Below are positions 1-6,925 of a stretch of 17,829 nucleotides of DNA, piece by piece. Numbering within the stretch: the stretch's first letter is position 1; every line of letters starts with the position of its first letter. Position numbers and translations under genes: made by a program. Below the pieces are notes generated by a model, which searched no databases, was not told the DNA's origin, and saw only the letters and a program-made list of their open reading frames with translations. This stretch comes from JAMLIN01 sp041676645 (GTDB taxonomy: Bacteria > Pseudomonadota > Gammaproteobacteria > Burkholderiales > Burkholderiaceae_E), in NCBI GenBank assembly GCA_041676645.1, contig JBAYRO010000061.1:1-17829 (forward strand), written 5' to 3'.

Positions 1-663
1 CTCGAACTGGCGCGCCAGCTGGATCATCCCGACCATCGACTCGACCACGTTGACATTGCTGCCCTCGAGGGCGCCGTCGACGACGGTGACCTGCGGATCC
101 TCGATCGGCGGCATGCCGTCGCGCGTCCGCACCAGGCCGTCGTCGCCCTTGACGAGATCCCCGGGCGGCGGATTGACCAGGCGCAGGCGGCCGACCTGGA
201 CCGGGGCTTCGTTGCCGGTCCGGGCGCTGATGGTTCCGTCGGTGCCGATCAGCACCTGGCTGTTGGGCGGAATCATGATCGGCCCGGCGTCGCCGACCAC
301 CGGCATGCCGCGGCGGGTCATCAGCACGCCGTCGGCATCCACCTCGAACGCACCGTCGCGCGTCATCGCCTCGTCGCCCAGGGGCGACTGCACCATGAAC
401 CAGCCGGGGCCACGGATGGCCGCGTCCAGCGGCCTGCCGGTCTGGCGCAGCGGACCGCTCGAGACATCGAAGCCGGCGGTCGCCTCGAGGGCGAACACCC
501 GGCTGGTCGCGGTGCCTTCCTGGCGTATCGGCACCGAGCGGAACGCCGCGAGATCGGCGCGAAAGGCATCGGTCGAGGCATTCGCCAGGTTGTTGGCGAG
601 CGCCGTCTGGCGCTCCTCCATGGCCTTGGCGCCGCTCATGGCGAGGTAGATCATGCGGTCCAT
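1..663 (-). CDS. flgF: Flagellar proximal rod protein FlgF (3' end beyond window)
   Basis: FlgF is a proximal rod subunit of the flagellar axial structure, exported by the flagellar type III apparatus. The 221 codons present begin MDRMIYLAMSGAK. An N-terminal rod-family segment follows (ERQTALANNLANASTDAFRA, about residues 21-40), then the motif GPGWFMVQ and, at the end, SNVNVVESMVGMIQLARQFE, which is the conserved start of the C-terminal axial helix. About 25-30 residues are likely missing beyond position 1, judged from the usual family length near 245-250. The start at 663 is supported by GGGAGGG about 8 bases upstream. It is the fifth gene of flgBCDEF and lies 41 bases after flgE. FlgG is the nearest paralogue, but the MDRMIYLAMSGA start and the position directly after flgE favour FlgF. 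Confidence 0.93.
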   Translation of the reverse strand, partial: MDRMIYLAMSGAKAMEERQTALANNLANASTDAFRADLAAFRSVPIRQEGTATSRVFALEATAGFDVSSGPLRQTGRPLDAAIRGPGWFMVQSPLGDEAMTRDGAFEVDADGVLMTRRGMPVVGDAGPIMIPPNSQVLIGTDGTISARTGNEAPVQVGRLRLVNPPPGDLVKGDDGLVRTRDGMPPIEDPQVTVVDGALEGSNVNVVESMVGMIQLARQFE

Positions 664-704
664 CGCGAATGCCCTCCCGGTTCAGTCCGTCAATGCGCCC
701 GCGA

Positions 705-1904
705 TCAACGCAGGTTGACGATCGTCTGCAGGATCTGGTCTTGCGTCTTGATCGTCTGCGCGTTGGCCTGGTAGGAGCGCTGCGCGGTGATCATGTTGAC
801 CAGCTCGGCGGTCAGGTCGACGTTCGACTGCTCGAGCGCGCCCGACTGGATGACGCCAAGGCTGGCGCTGGCCGGACTGCCGACCATCGCCACCCCGGAC
901 TCGGCCGACTCGGCCCAGACATTGCCGCCCAGCGAGACCAGCCCCTGCGGATTGGTGAAGTTCGCCAGCGCCACCTGGCCCTGGGCCCGGGTCTGGCCGT
1001 TGGTGTAGCGGGCCGTGATGATGCCCTCGTCCGAGATCGAGTAACCCGCCAGCCGGCCCGTGGTGAAGCCGTCCTGCGAAAGATGATTGACGCCGAACAC
1101 CGAGCCGTACTGGGTCGATGCGCCGAGGTCGACCTCGAGGTCGCCCACACCGCCGGGGACCGCGATCGAGATCGGGTCGGCCGGGCTGAGGACCGTGCCG
1201 TTGGCCGCGAACGTCAGCTCGGCCACCGGGTCGGTGCCGATCTGCTCGCCATCGGCGGCGGCGAAGACGTTCCAGGTGTTCGCCGCCGTCTTCTGGAAGT
1301 ACAGCGCCATGGTGGTATCGCCGCCCTGGGCATCGAACACGCCCAGCGAAGTGGCCGAGTTGTAGGTGGTCGGGTCGTTCAGGTCGAAGGCGGTCGTCCG
1401 CTCTTCCGCCCTGGAATCGAGATTGAGCATCGCCTCGACCGAGGAGGTCGCCCGCGGCGAGATGTCGCCGGTCACCATCCGCAGGTCGGCGGGGACGCCC
1501 GGCTGGATCACGCCGTTGCCGTCGGCCGGATAGCCGGTCAGCCGCGAGCCGGCGCTGTTGACGATGTAGCCGTCCTTGTCGAGCCCGAACTGCCCGTTGC
1601 GCGAATACGTGGTCATGCCGTTGTCGGACAGGCGGAAGAAACCCGAGCCGTTGATCGCGAGATCCAGCGGATTCGCGGTGGACGAGAGATCGCCTTGCGA
1701 GAACTGCTGCGCAACCCGGTCGACCTGGACGCCGAGCCCGCCGAACTGGGCGCCCGATCCATAGACCGTGTTCGCGATCACGTCGCCGAATTCGGCCCGT
1801 GACGCCTTGGCGCCCACCGTGTTGGCATTGGCCACGTTGTGGCCGATGACGTCCAGATTACGCGCCGCGGCGCTGAGCCCTGAAAGTCCGTGCTGGAAAC
1901 CCAT
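705..1904 (-). CDS. flgE: Flagellar hook protein FlgE
   Basis: FlgE polymerises outside the cell into the flexible hook joining rod and filament. The 399-residue length is normal for the family. The N-terminus MGFQHGLSGLSAAARNLDVI, with NVANANTVGAKASRAEF at about residues 23-39, is the hook/rod N-terminal D0 helix; the usual aromatic of the TxG(F/Y)K motif is Ala here. The motif INGSGFFRL lies near residue 85, and the C-terminus carries VDLTAELVNMITAQRSYQAN, the conserved C-terminal D0 helix, ending TIVNLR. The start is supported by AGGAG six bases upstream. It sits between flgD (53-base gap) and flgF, as in the standard flgBCDEF operon, and should depend on the FlgD cap and on sequential export. 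Confidence 0.97.
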   Translation of the reverse strand: MGFQHGLSGLSAAARNLDVIGHNVANANTVGAKASRAEFGDVIANTVYGSGAQFGGLGVQVDRVAQQFSQGDLSSTANPLDLAINGSGFFRLSDNGMTTYSRNGQFGLDKDGYIVNSAGSRLTGYPADGNGVIQPGVPADLRMVTGDISPRATSSVEAMLNLDSRAEERTTAFDLNDPTTYNSATSLGVFDAQGGDTTMALYFQKTAANTWNVFAAADGEQIGTDPVAELTFAANGTVLSPADPISIAVPGGVGDLEVDLGASTQYGSVFGVNHLSQDGFTTGRLAGYSISDEGIITARYTNGQTRAQGQVALANFTNPQGLVSLGGNVWAESAESGVAMVGSPASASLGVIQSGALEQSNVDLTAELVNMITAQRSYQANAQTIKTQDQILQTIVNLR

Positions 1905-1957
1905 CGTCTGCTCCTGGTGAAGTTTTCGTTGCTGCCGCTACCGCCGGGCGCCGGCCC

Positions 1958-2809
1958 TTACCTGACGCCTCGTACCGAATCACGATCGACCAGCAGGCCG
2001 GAGGCGAGCTCCAGGTCGAAGCTGCTGCCGTTGCGCGTGACACCGACCACCCGCGAGGGAGCCAGCGGCACCGCATTGACCTGGCCCTCTTCGTTCATCG
2101 CGGAAACCTGGAAGTAGTAGGTGCCCGGATCGAGAGCCTCGCCATCGGCATCGCGGCCGTCCCACTCGAAGGGATGCACCCCGGCGGGCATGCCGCCCAG
2201 GGGCATGTCGGCCACCACCAGGCCGGCTTCGTCGAAGACCTGCAGCGAAACGTCGGCGGCGGCGGCCGGCAGCTCGAAGGCGGCGGCCAGCGAGGACGGT
2301 TCTCCTTCCTCGCCGATCGTCATCGCATCGCCCTCGGCAAGCACCTCCCTGTCGATCAGGCCGGCGGCATCGAGAGCGCCCTGGGCGCCGAGTCGGTCGA
2401 CGAGCGTACCCATCGAGGTATTGAGCTTCTCGATGCCGCGCACGGTATTGATCTGTGCGAGCTGGCTGGTGACCTGGGCGTTGTCGAGCGGATTGAGTGG
2501 ATCCTGGTTGCGCATCTGGGCGACCAGGAGCGTGAGGAACTTGTCCTCGCTGTTCTCGTTGTCGACCGCCACCTCGCTCGGCGCCGTCGCGTTTGCGCTC
2601 GATGCGGCCGCTGCCGTCTTGCCGGCATCGGCGGCGGAGCCGCTGCCCCGCGCTGCGCCGGATCCGCCCGACGCGTCCTTGAGGGCACGGGCGAAGGATC
2701 CATCGTCGCCGGAGCTCGTGGCGGCGGCCGGAACCGTGGTCTTGTTCGCCACGAACCCCGCCACCGGGGCGGCCGACGGATCCGCGATCGACTTCGGAAA
2801 GGTGAACAT
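1958..2809 (-). CDS. flgD: Flagellar hook-capping/scaffold protein FlgD
   Basis: FlgD is the cap at the tip of the growing hook; it directs FlgE assembly and is then replaced. The conserved core starts near residue 88 with EDKFLTLLVAQMRNQDPLNP, followed by the NAQVTSQLAQINTVRGIEKL segment (about 110-129), the family's export/N-terminal core. A C-terminal beta-domain follows, including FEWDGRDADGEALDPGTYYF, the FlgD Ig-like/tudor region. The protein has 283 residues, longer than the common 220-235; the excess is an Ala/Ser/Gly-rich, probably disordered stretch over residues 1-80. AGGAG lies seven bases upstream of the ATG, and the gene begins eight bases after the flgC stop codon region, so translation is probably linked. 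Confidence 0.95.
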   Translation of the reverse strand: MFTFPKSIADPSAAPVAGFVANKTTVPAAATSSGDDGSFARALKDASGGSGAARGSGSAADAGKTAAAASSANATAPSEVAVDNENSEDKFLTLLVAQMRNQDPLNPLDNAQVTSQLAQINTVRGIEKLNTSMGTLVDRLGAQGALDAAGLIDREVLAEGDAMTIGEEGEPSSLAAAFELPAAAADVSLQVFDEAGLVVADMPLGGMPAGVHPFEWDGRDADGEALDPGTYYFQVSAMNEEGQVNAVPLAPSRVVGVTRNGSSFDLELASGLLVDRDSVRGVR

Positions 2810-2817
2810 CGCGGCTC

Positions 2818-3219
2818 CTATTCGCCCATCCGCAGCGTCTTCAGCATCAGCTGGCGAGCGGTGTTCATCACTTCGACGTTGTTCTGGTACGAACGCGAGG
2901 CCGAGATCATGTTGACCATCTCCTCGACGACGCTCACGTTGCTGTGCGTCACATAACCCTCGGCGTCGGCCAGCGGGTGCGCCGGATCATGGATCCGCTT
3001 GCCGGGCGACTGGTCCTCGACGATGTCCGCCAGCCGGACTCCCGCCGTCTCCCGCCCCCTGGCGATCGCCTGGAAAACCGCCTGGCGCGCCTTGTAGGCC
3101 TCGCCGTCGGGGCCGGCGACGCTGTCGGCGTTGGCGAGGTTGGACGCCACCACGTTGAGGCGCTTGCCCTGCGCCGAGATCGCGCTCGACGCGATATCGA
3201 AGATCCGGTCCAGTGACAT
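2818..3219 (-). CDS. flgC: Flagellar basal-body rod protein FlgC
   Basis: FlgC is a proximal rod component of the flagellar basal body. The 133-residue product, starting MSLDRIFDIASSAISAQGKR with LNVVASNLANADSV, matches the family in length and in its N-terminal helix. The C-terminus has the conserved YVTHSNVSVVEEMVNMISAS and RSYQNNVEVMNTARQLMLKT segments of the second D0 helix. The reading frame stays open five codons further upstream (to 3234), but the ATG at 3219 is preferred: it has GAGGAG about seven bases upstream and gives the family-typical MSLDRIF beginning, and the longer version would overlap the flgB stop codon. It lies between flgB and flgD in the rod-hook operon. Confidence 0.96.
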   Translation of the reverse strand: MSLDRIFDIASSAISAQGKRLNVVASNLANADSVAGPDGEAYKARQAVFQAIARGRETAGVRLADIVEDQSPGKRIHDPAHPLADAEGYVTHSNVSVVEEMVNMISASRSYQNNVEVMNTARQLMLKTLRMGE

Positions 3220-3230
3220 GTCGCCTCTCC

Positions 3231-3650
3231 TCATTCACCCCGAATCGCCGAGACCATGGTCCGGACGTTCGAGTTGATGAATCGCAGTGACGCCTCGTAG
3301 CGCAGGGCGTTGTCGGCGAAGTTCGCCCGCTCGCGATCCATGTCCACGGTATTGCCGTCGGCCGAGGCCTGTTCGGGCCGGCGCCAGGACAGCGTCGAGA
3401 GGGTCAGCGAACCATCGACGCCGCGGTGGGCGATCGGCAGGTGCTTGGGATTCGTCGAAACCACGTGCGCGGCCTGGCCCGACTGCGGGCCGACCGCCGC
3501 CTTGAGCGCCGCCTGGAAATCGAAGTCGCGGGCCTGGAAGCCCGGCGTATCCGCATTCGCGATGTTCGAGGCGAGCACCTTCTGGCGCTCGGCCCGAAGG
3601 GCCAGTGCCTGGGAGTGGAACTCGATCATCCCGGTGAACGGGTTCGACAT
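3231..3650 (-). CDS. flgB: Flagellar basal-body rod protein FlgB
   Basis: FlgB is the innermost proximal rod subunit and the first gene of flgBCDEF. The product is 139 residues. The N-terminus MSNPFTGMIEFHSQALALRA is followed by RQKVLASNIANADTPGFQAR (about residues 22-41), the family signature. The C-terminal half has GNTVDMDRERANFADNALRY, also conserved. The frame remains open to 4367, but that extension runs antisense through flgA. The ATG at 3650 has AGGGGG about seven bases upstream and gives normal family length. A promoter for this operon must lie in the 132-base gap to the divergent flgA; I see no convincing sigma54 or sigma70 match there, and FlhDC-assisted sigma70 transcription is the expectation by analogy. 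Confidence 0.96.
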   Translation of the reverse strand: MSNPFTGMIEFHSQALALRAERQKVLASNIANADTPGFQARDFDFQAALKAAVGPQSGQAAHVVSTNPKHLPIAHRGVDGSLTLSTLSWRRPEQASADGNTVDMDRERANFADNALRYEASLRFINSNVRTMVSAIRGE

Positions 3651-3661
3651 GTCGATCCCCC

Positions 3662-3688
3662 TAAAGTTCTGCGGTAACGGGCCGATTA
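3662..3688 (+). promoter_or_regulatory. Sigma28 (FliA) promoter upstream of flgA
   Basis: TAAAGTTC (3662-3669) and GCCGATTA (3681-3688) are separated by exactly 11 bases. This is one mismatch from TAAAGTTT and one from GCCGATAA, the enterobacterial FliA consensus. It reads toward flgA, about 94 bases before its start codon, and lies in the flgA-flgB divergent gap. Confidence 0.8.
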
Positions 3689-3782
3689 TGTGGATGGGCC
3701 CCGATCCGGAAGACCGGATAAGCCGCCTTTTCGCCGCCATGTTCCGGCCCTCCGCGCGCGGGCTTGCGTCTAGAGTGGCGTC

Positions 3783-4559
3783 ATGCACGCAAGTCACCGA
3801 GAACCGCTTCGCCATCCGGCGCCCGCCCCGCGCCGCCGTCGACGGACCCATGCCATCGCACGCATCGCGGCGGTGGCGGCCCTCGCATTCGCCGGCCTGT
3901 CGCCGCCGGTAGCCGCCAGGCCGGCCCCGACCGGACCGGCTGCCGACCGTGTCGACACCGCCGAGGCCCGGATCGAGGAGTTCGTCAGGACGCAGTTCGG
4001 CCCCGAGTACCGGGTGGAACTGCGTTTCGGACAGCTGAACCCGAACCTGAAGCTGGATGCCTGCTCCCGGATCGAACCCTTCATGTCGCCGGGCGCTCGC
4101 CTCTGGGGCCGCACCTCGATCGGGGTGCGTTGCGTCGACGGCGCCAGCTGGTCGGTCGCCGTGCCGATGACGGTCGCGGTCTTCGGCCCGGGCCTGGTCA
4201 CGAACCGGCCGATTCCGCCGAACACTCCGCTCACCCAGGCCGATGTCCAGGTCCAGGAAGTCGAGCTCAGCAGCGAGAACCGACCCGCGGTGACCGACCC
4301 GGCCCAGCTCGAGGGACGGATGAGCACCCGGGCGCTGCGTCCCGGACAGACCCTGCGCGACTATCACCTGCGGGTGATGCCGACCGTGCGCCCCGGCGAT
4401 CCGGTGCGGCTGCGGATGATCGGCCAGGGCTTCGTGGTCACATCCGAGGGATCGGCGATGGCCTCGGCAGGTGACGGCCAGGCGGTCCGGGTCCGGACCC
4501 CGGGCGGCAAGGTCATGCTCGGTACGGTGAACGGCAGGACCGTGGATGTGAACTTATGA
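3783..4559 (+). CDS. flgA: Flagellar P-ring assembly chaperone FlgA
   Basis: FlgA acts in the periplasm, where it assists polymerisation of FlgI into the P-ring around the rod. The 258-residue product begins with a basic stretch (RRRRR near residues 17-21) and a hydrophobic segment, with a likely signal peptidase site after VAA at residue 45. The mature part contains a SAF-type region, LVTNRPIPPNTPLTQADVQ, and a C-terminal core with RPGDPVRLRMIGQGFVV and TPGGKVMLGTVNGRTVDVNL, all typical of FlgA. The ribosome binding site is weak (AGAGTGG). The signal region is long, so the true start could lie a little inside. It diverges from flgB and is followed 97 bases later by flgM. The strong FliA-type promoter before it would make it late-expressed, at least in part. 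Confidence 0.95.
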   Translation: MHASHREPLRHPAPAPRRRRRTHAIARIAAVAALAFAGLSPPVAARPAPTGPAADRVDTAEARIEEFVRTQFGPEYRVELRFGQLNPNLKLDACSRIEPFMSPGARLWGRTSIGVRCVDGASWSVAVPMTVAVFGPGLVTNRPIPPNTPLTQADVQVQEVELSSENRPAVTDPAQLEGRMSTRALRPGQTLRDYHLRVMPTVRPGDPVRLRMIGQGFVVTSEGSAMASAGDGQAVRVRTPGGKVMLGTVNGRTVDVNL

Positions 4560-4590
4560 CCGGAAAAGGCCCGCTGATCGGCCGATCGAC

Positions 4591-4617
4591 TAAAGTTCGA
4601 ATGGCGCAAGCCGATAG
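4591..4617 (+). promoter_or_regulatory. Sigma28 (FliA) promoter of flgM
   Basis: TAAAGTTC (4591-4598), an 11-base spacer, then GCCGATAG (4610-4617). The -35 octamer is identical to that before flgA. The -10 ends 39 bases before the flgM ATG. Late FliA-dependent expression of flgM is known in enterics, so this placement is expected. Confidence 0.88.
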
Positions 4618-4637
4618 CTGGCACAGGAAAAGTGTTT

Positions 4638-4651
4638 CCTCCTGAAGGAGG
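4638..4651 (+). promoter_or_regulatory. Hairpin covering the flgM ribosome binding site
   Basis: CCTCC (4638-4642), TGAA loop, GGAGG (4647-4651), with a possible extra U-G pair outside. The right arm is the only good Shine-Dalgarno sequence for flgM, five bases before its ATG. The perfect five-pair GC-rich stem could reduce flgM translation. The stem is read directly from the sequence; any regulatory effect is inferred. Confidence 0.45.
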
Positions 4652-4656
4652 GTCCA

Positions 4657-5013
4657 ATGAAGATCGGAAATTCCATAGAAACCTTCAAATCCGAAGGTGT
4701 CAACCCCGGCGCCAGCCGACCCGGCGCCTCGTCCTCGCGCCCGGTGTCGCCGGTCGAGGCGAGCGATCGCATCGATCTCTCCGAAACTTCCCGTAGCCTG
4801 GCCGGCGGCGAAACCCGCGCCGACGAGGCGATTCGCGCCGACAAGGTCAGCGAGGTCCGCGAAGCGATCGCCCGTGGCGAATACCGGGTCGACTCCGCCG
4901 TCGTTGCGGAGCGCCTGATCATGGAGAGCGCCCAGTTGCTCGAAACCCTGTCCAGCGGGGGCAAGGGCGTAGGCCAGACCGATGTGCCGCCGGCGGCGGA
5001 CACGACGAAATGA
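4657..5013 (+). CDS. flgM: Anti-sigma28 factor FlgM
   Basis: FlgM binds FliA (sigma28) in the cytoplasm and is exported once the hook is complete, releasing FliA for late genes. The 118-residue protein starts MKIGNSIETFK; a Ser/Pro/Gly-rich, probably disordered N-terminal half follows, and then the family core. IDLSETSRSLA (about residues 39-49) and DKVSEVREAIARGEYRVDSAVVAERLI (about 62-88, written in two parts: DKVSEVREAIARGEY then RVDSAVVAERLI) match the sigma-binding helices. The tail is somewhat longer than in enteric FlgM (about 97 residues). A strong AAGGAGGG precedes the start but lies within a small hairpin. The stop codon overlaps the flgN start (ATGA), so the two are translationally coupled. 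Confidence 0.94.
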   Translation: MKIGNSIETFKSEGVNPGASRPGASSSRPVSPVEASDRIDLSETSRSLAGGETRADEAIRADKVSEVREAIARGEYRVDSAVVAERLIMESAQLLETLSSGGKGVGQTDVPPAADTTK

Positions 5014-5357
5014 CGACCGATCACGAGATCGCCGGCCTCGCCCTGCTCGAGACGCTCCAGGGCCAGCGCGCCGGCTTCATGGATGCCGACGGCGACACGA
5101 TCCGCCGCTACGCGCAGGATGTCGAGGAACGGGTCCTGCGTCTCTTCGAGGGCCCGACGCCCCCCGCCCTGTCGGCGGAACTGCTCGCAAGCCTGCGATC
5201 GGCGCTCGAACAGCACGCCCGCCTGCTCGCCACCGCCAGCGCCCGGGTCGACCGGGGCCTGCAGGCGATGGGCCTCGATCCCGTCGCGATCCCCGGCCGC
5301 CGGGCACGTTTTGCGGGCCAGAGCCCGGCACACGCCGCCACCCGCATCACCGCTTGA
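5010..5357 (+). CDS. flgN: FlgN-like export chaperone for hook-filament junction proteins
   Basis: FlgN is a small helical cytoplasmic chaperone that delivers FlgK and FlgL to the export gate. The 115-residue product is strongly helical (residues 5-95), with LALLETLQGQRAGFMDADGD near the start and a C-terminal disordered tail with RRARFAGQS. Sequence conservation in this family is low. The call rests mainly on the ATGA overlap with flgM, size, helical pattern and the flgAMN context. It is shorter than the usual 135-150 residues. The gene converges with the chemoreceptor gene, with 40 bases between the stops. I see only weak inverted repeats (GAACCC/GGGTTC) there and no clear terminator. Confidence 0.78.
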   Translation: MTTDHEIAGLALLETLQGQRAGFMDADGDTIRRYAQDVEERVLRLFEGPTPPALSAELLASLRSALEQHARLLATASARVDRGLQAMGLDPVAIPGRRARFAGQSPAHAATRITA

Positions 5358-5397
5358 ACCCGGAATCCGCGATTCGCAGGGCCTGGGTTCGCCGGGC

Positions 5398-6759
5398 CTA
5401 GAACTGGTAGCCCATGCGCAGCGCGCCCCAGTGGCGCCCGTTCACATGGATCGGGACCGAGAGGTCCTTCATCAGGACATAGCTGCCCGCTCCCATGTTG
5501 CGACGATAGGTCTGCAGCAGGAAGCGACGGGTGCTGCGCCCCGCCGACAGGCCGGTACGGTCGTTGAACATGCGTCGCTGGCGCGAATTGGCCGCGTTCC
5601 AGATCGGATCCCCGGGACGCTGAGGCTGCGAGAACTTCGCGTTGTGGGTGGGCAGGTAGCCGTTGCGATCGACCGCGACACAGAACACCACCTTCGGCGA
5701 GAAGCCGAGCAGTCGCTCCTGGACCGCCGGCAGCAAGGCATCCGTGAGCGTTGCGAAGCGCGTGGTGAACTGCTGCGGATCGGTGTCGGGCACCGCCACG
5801 TAGTGCTCGTCGAAGAGATCGATCGCACGGATCCGCCCACTGGCCAGGGCATCCTCGAATAGCGCCGCCACCTGCGCCGCACCCGCCGACACTGCCTCGA
5901 TGTAGGCGGTGTCCTCGGTCTGCGCGCCGCTGGCGGCCGCCGTCTCGATCAGGCTCTCGGACATGGTCAGGAACTTCTCGGTGCGCGCGCGCGATGCGCC
6001 CAGCGTCAACCGGGTCTTCTCGAACATCCGCCCGAGCTCGGTCACCTCGCCCATCACGCCTTCACAGGTGAGGAGCGCATCGCGCGACGCCGCGGCGATC
6101 TCGCCGATCCCGGCCTCGGTACGGGCCAGCGCGCCCTGGAAGGTGGACGCATCGACGGTCGAATCCGAGCGGATGTCCTGGGCGAGCGAGGCGATCCTGG
6201 CATCGAGCCGGGTCGTCGTCGCCATGATCAGCTTGGAGGAATCCTCGACCTTGGCGGCGAGATCCTTGACGGCCTCGGCGACCACCGCGAAGCCACGCCC
6301 GGCCTCGCCGGCGCGCTTCGCCTCGACCGAGGCGTTGAAGGCGACGAGCCGGGTCTGGAGCGCGATCCTGGTGATCTCGCCGGCCGCCTCCGTGACCTGC
6401 CGCAGCGTGTCGACCACGCCGGCGACGCCGTCGCCGACCCGGGCGACGGCGGCGCGCGCCTGACCGACCTGCCTGGCCGCCGCCTCGGTGGTGCTGCCGA
6501 TGGTGGCGTTGGCGCCCACGACGCGCCCGAGGCTTTCGGTGACGTCGGCCATCATCCGCGACTGGTTGTCGACGGTGAGCGTGAGATCCTCGAAGGCGCC
6601 GTTCAGCTCCGCCGCATCACGGCCCAGGGCGGCGGCATCATGCGCCATCCTCGCGACATCGCCCGCGAAGTCGACCCGCCCGGGCCGCTCCGGCGCGATG
6701 TCGCCATTGGCGGCGACGGGAACGTGGTTGCGGCGAGTCTTCCAGAATGCCTGCTTCAT
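5398..6759 (-). CDS. Soluble methyl-accepting chemotaxis protein with conserved C-terminal sensor-like domain
   Basis: This 453-residue protein has no hydrophobic membrane segment, so it should be cytoplasmic. Residues about 60-270 are long helices with the chemoreceptor hairpin: QTRLVAFNASVEAKRAGEAG (136-154) followed by RGFAVVAEAVKDLA. The key Asn, Glu and Arg of the tip are kept, but several tip positions differ from Tsr (Asn to Arg, Leu to Phe, Ala to Lys). Residues about 290-453 form a separate domain with AVDRNGYLPTHN (362-373), AGRSTRRFLLQTYRR and GRHWGALRMGY; I recognise this pattern from the C-termini of other soluble proteobacterial receptors, where it resembles a Cache/PAS-type sensor. 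No NWETF-like tail is present. CGGAG lies about seven bases upstream of the ATG. It follows fliA and may be co-transcribed with it. Its ligand is unknown. Confidence 0.9.
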   Translation of the reverse strand: MKQAFWKTRRNHVPVAANGDIAPERPGRVDFAGDVARMAHDAAALGRDAAELNGAFEDLTLTVDNQSRMMADVTESLGRVVGANATIGSTTEAAARQVGQARAAVARVGDGVAGVVDTLRQVTEAAGEITRIALQTRLVAFNASVEAKRAGEAGRGFAVVAEAVKDLAAKVEDSSKLIMATTTRLDARIASLAQDIRSDSTVDASTFQGALARTEAGIGEIAAASRDALLTCEGVMGEVTELGRMFEKTRLTLGASRARTEKFLTMSESLIETAAASGAQTEDTAYIEAVSAGAAQVAALFEDALASGRIRAIDLFDEHYVAVPDTDPQQFTTRFATLTDALLPAVQERLLGFSPKVVFCVAVDRNGYLPTHNAKFSQPQRPGDPIWNAANSRQRRMFNDRTGLSAGRSTRRFLLQTYRRNMGAGSYVLMKDLSVPIHVNGRHWGALRMGYQF

Positions 6760-6772
6760 TGGATGCTCCGGA

Positions 6773-6807
6773 TATCAGTGGCGCCCGGCCGCCCGAAGCC
6801 ACTGATA
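6773..6807. repeat. Inverted repeat before the chemoreceptor gene
   Basis: TATCAGTGGC (6773-6782) and GCCACTGATA (6798-6807) are perfect 10-base arms around a GC-rich 15-base loop. The stem sits directly upstream of the chemoreceptor ribosome binding site (6766-6770). It could be a terminator or processing site for the fliA transcript, or part of the neighbouring palindromic element. Confidence 0.7.
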
Positions 6808-6917
6808 GCCCCCTCGGGCGGGGTCGAGCCGGGAATTCGCGAAGCACTGCTTCGCGCCGGCGAGACCGGCCGCGCCTGTGAGCGCGGCCGAAGCGAGCGA
6901 CGGCGAGCGTGGGGGCT
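6807..6917. repeat. Palindromic intergenic element between fliA and the chemoreceptor gene
   Basis: The roughly 111-base segment is bounded by inverted AGCCCCC (6807-6813) and GGGGGCT (6911-6917). Inside are two further perfect palindromes: CGCGAAGCA/TGCTTCGCG (6838-6846/6848-6856) and GGCCGCGC/GCGCGGCC (6868-6875/6882-6889). It starts nine bases after the fliA stop. The layout resembles the short palindromic intergenic repeats common in Burkholderiales, often bounded by C-run/G-run arms. Whether it is dispersed in this genome cannot be seen from one copy. Confidence 0.55.
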
Positions 6918-6925
6918 GTTTCACT

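Noticed and set aside
3651..4367. Upstream extension of flgB in the same frame
   Set aside because: The extension would run antisense through flgA; the ATG at 3650 has a good ribosome binding site and gives normal FlgB length.
5356..5390. GAACCC/GGGTTC inverted repeat between convergent flgN and the chemoreceptor gene as a terminator
   Set aside because: The arms are only six bases with a 23-base loop and no T run, so the evidence is too weak.
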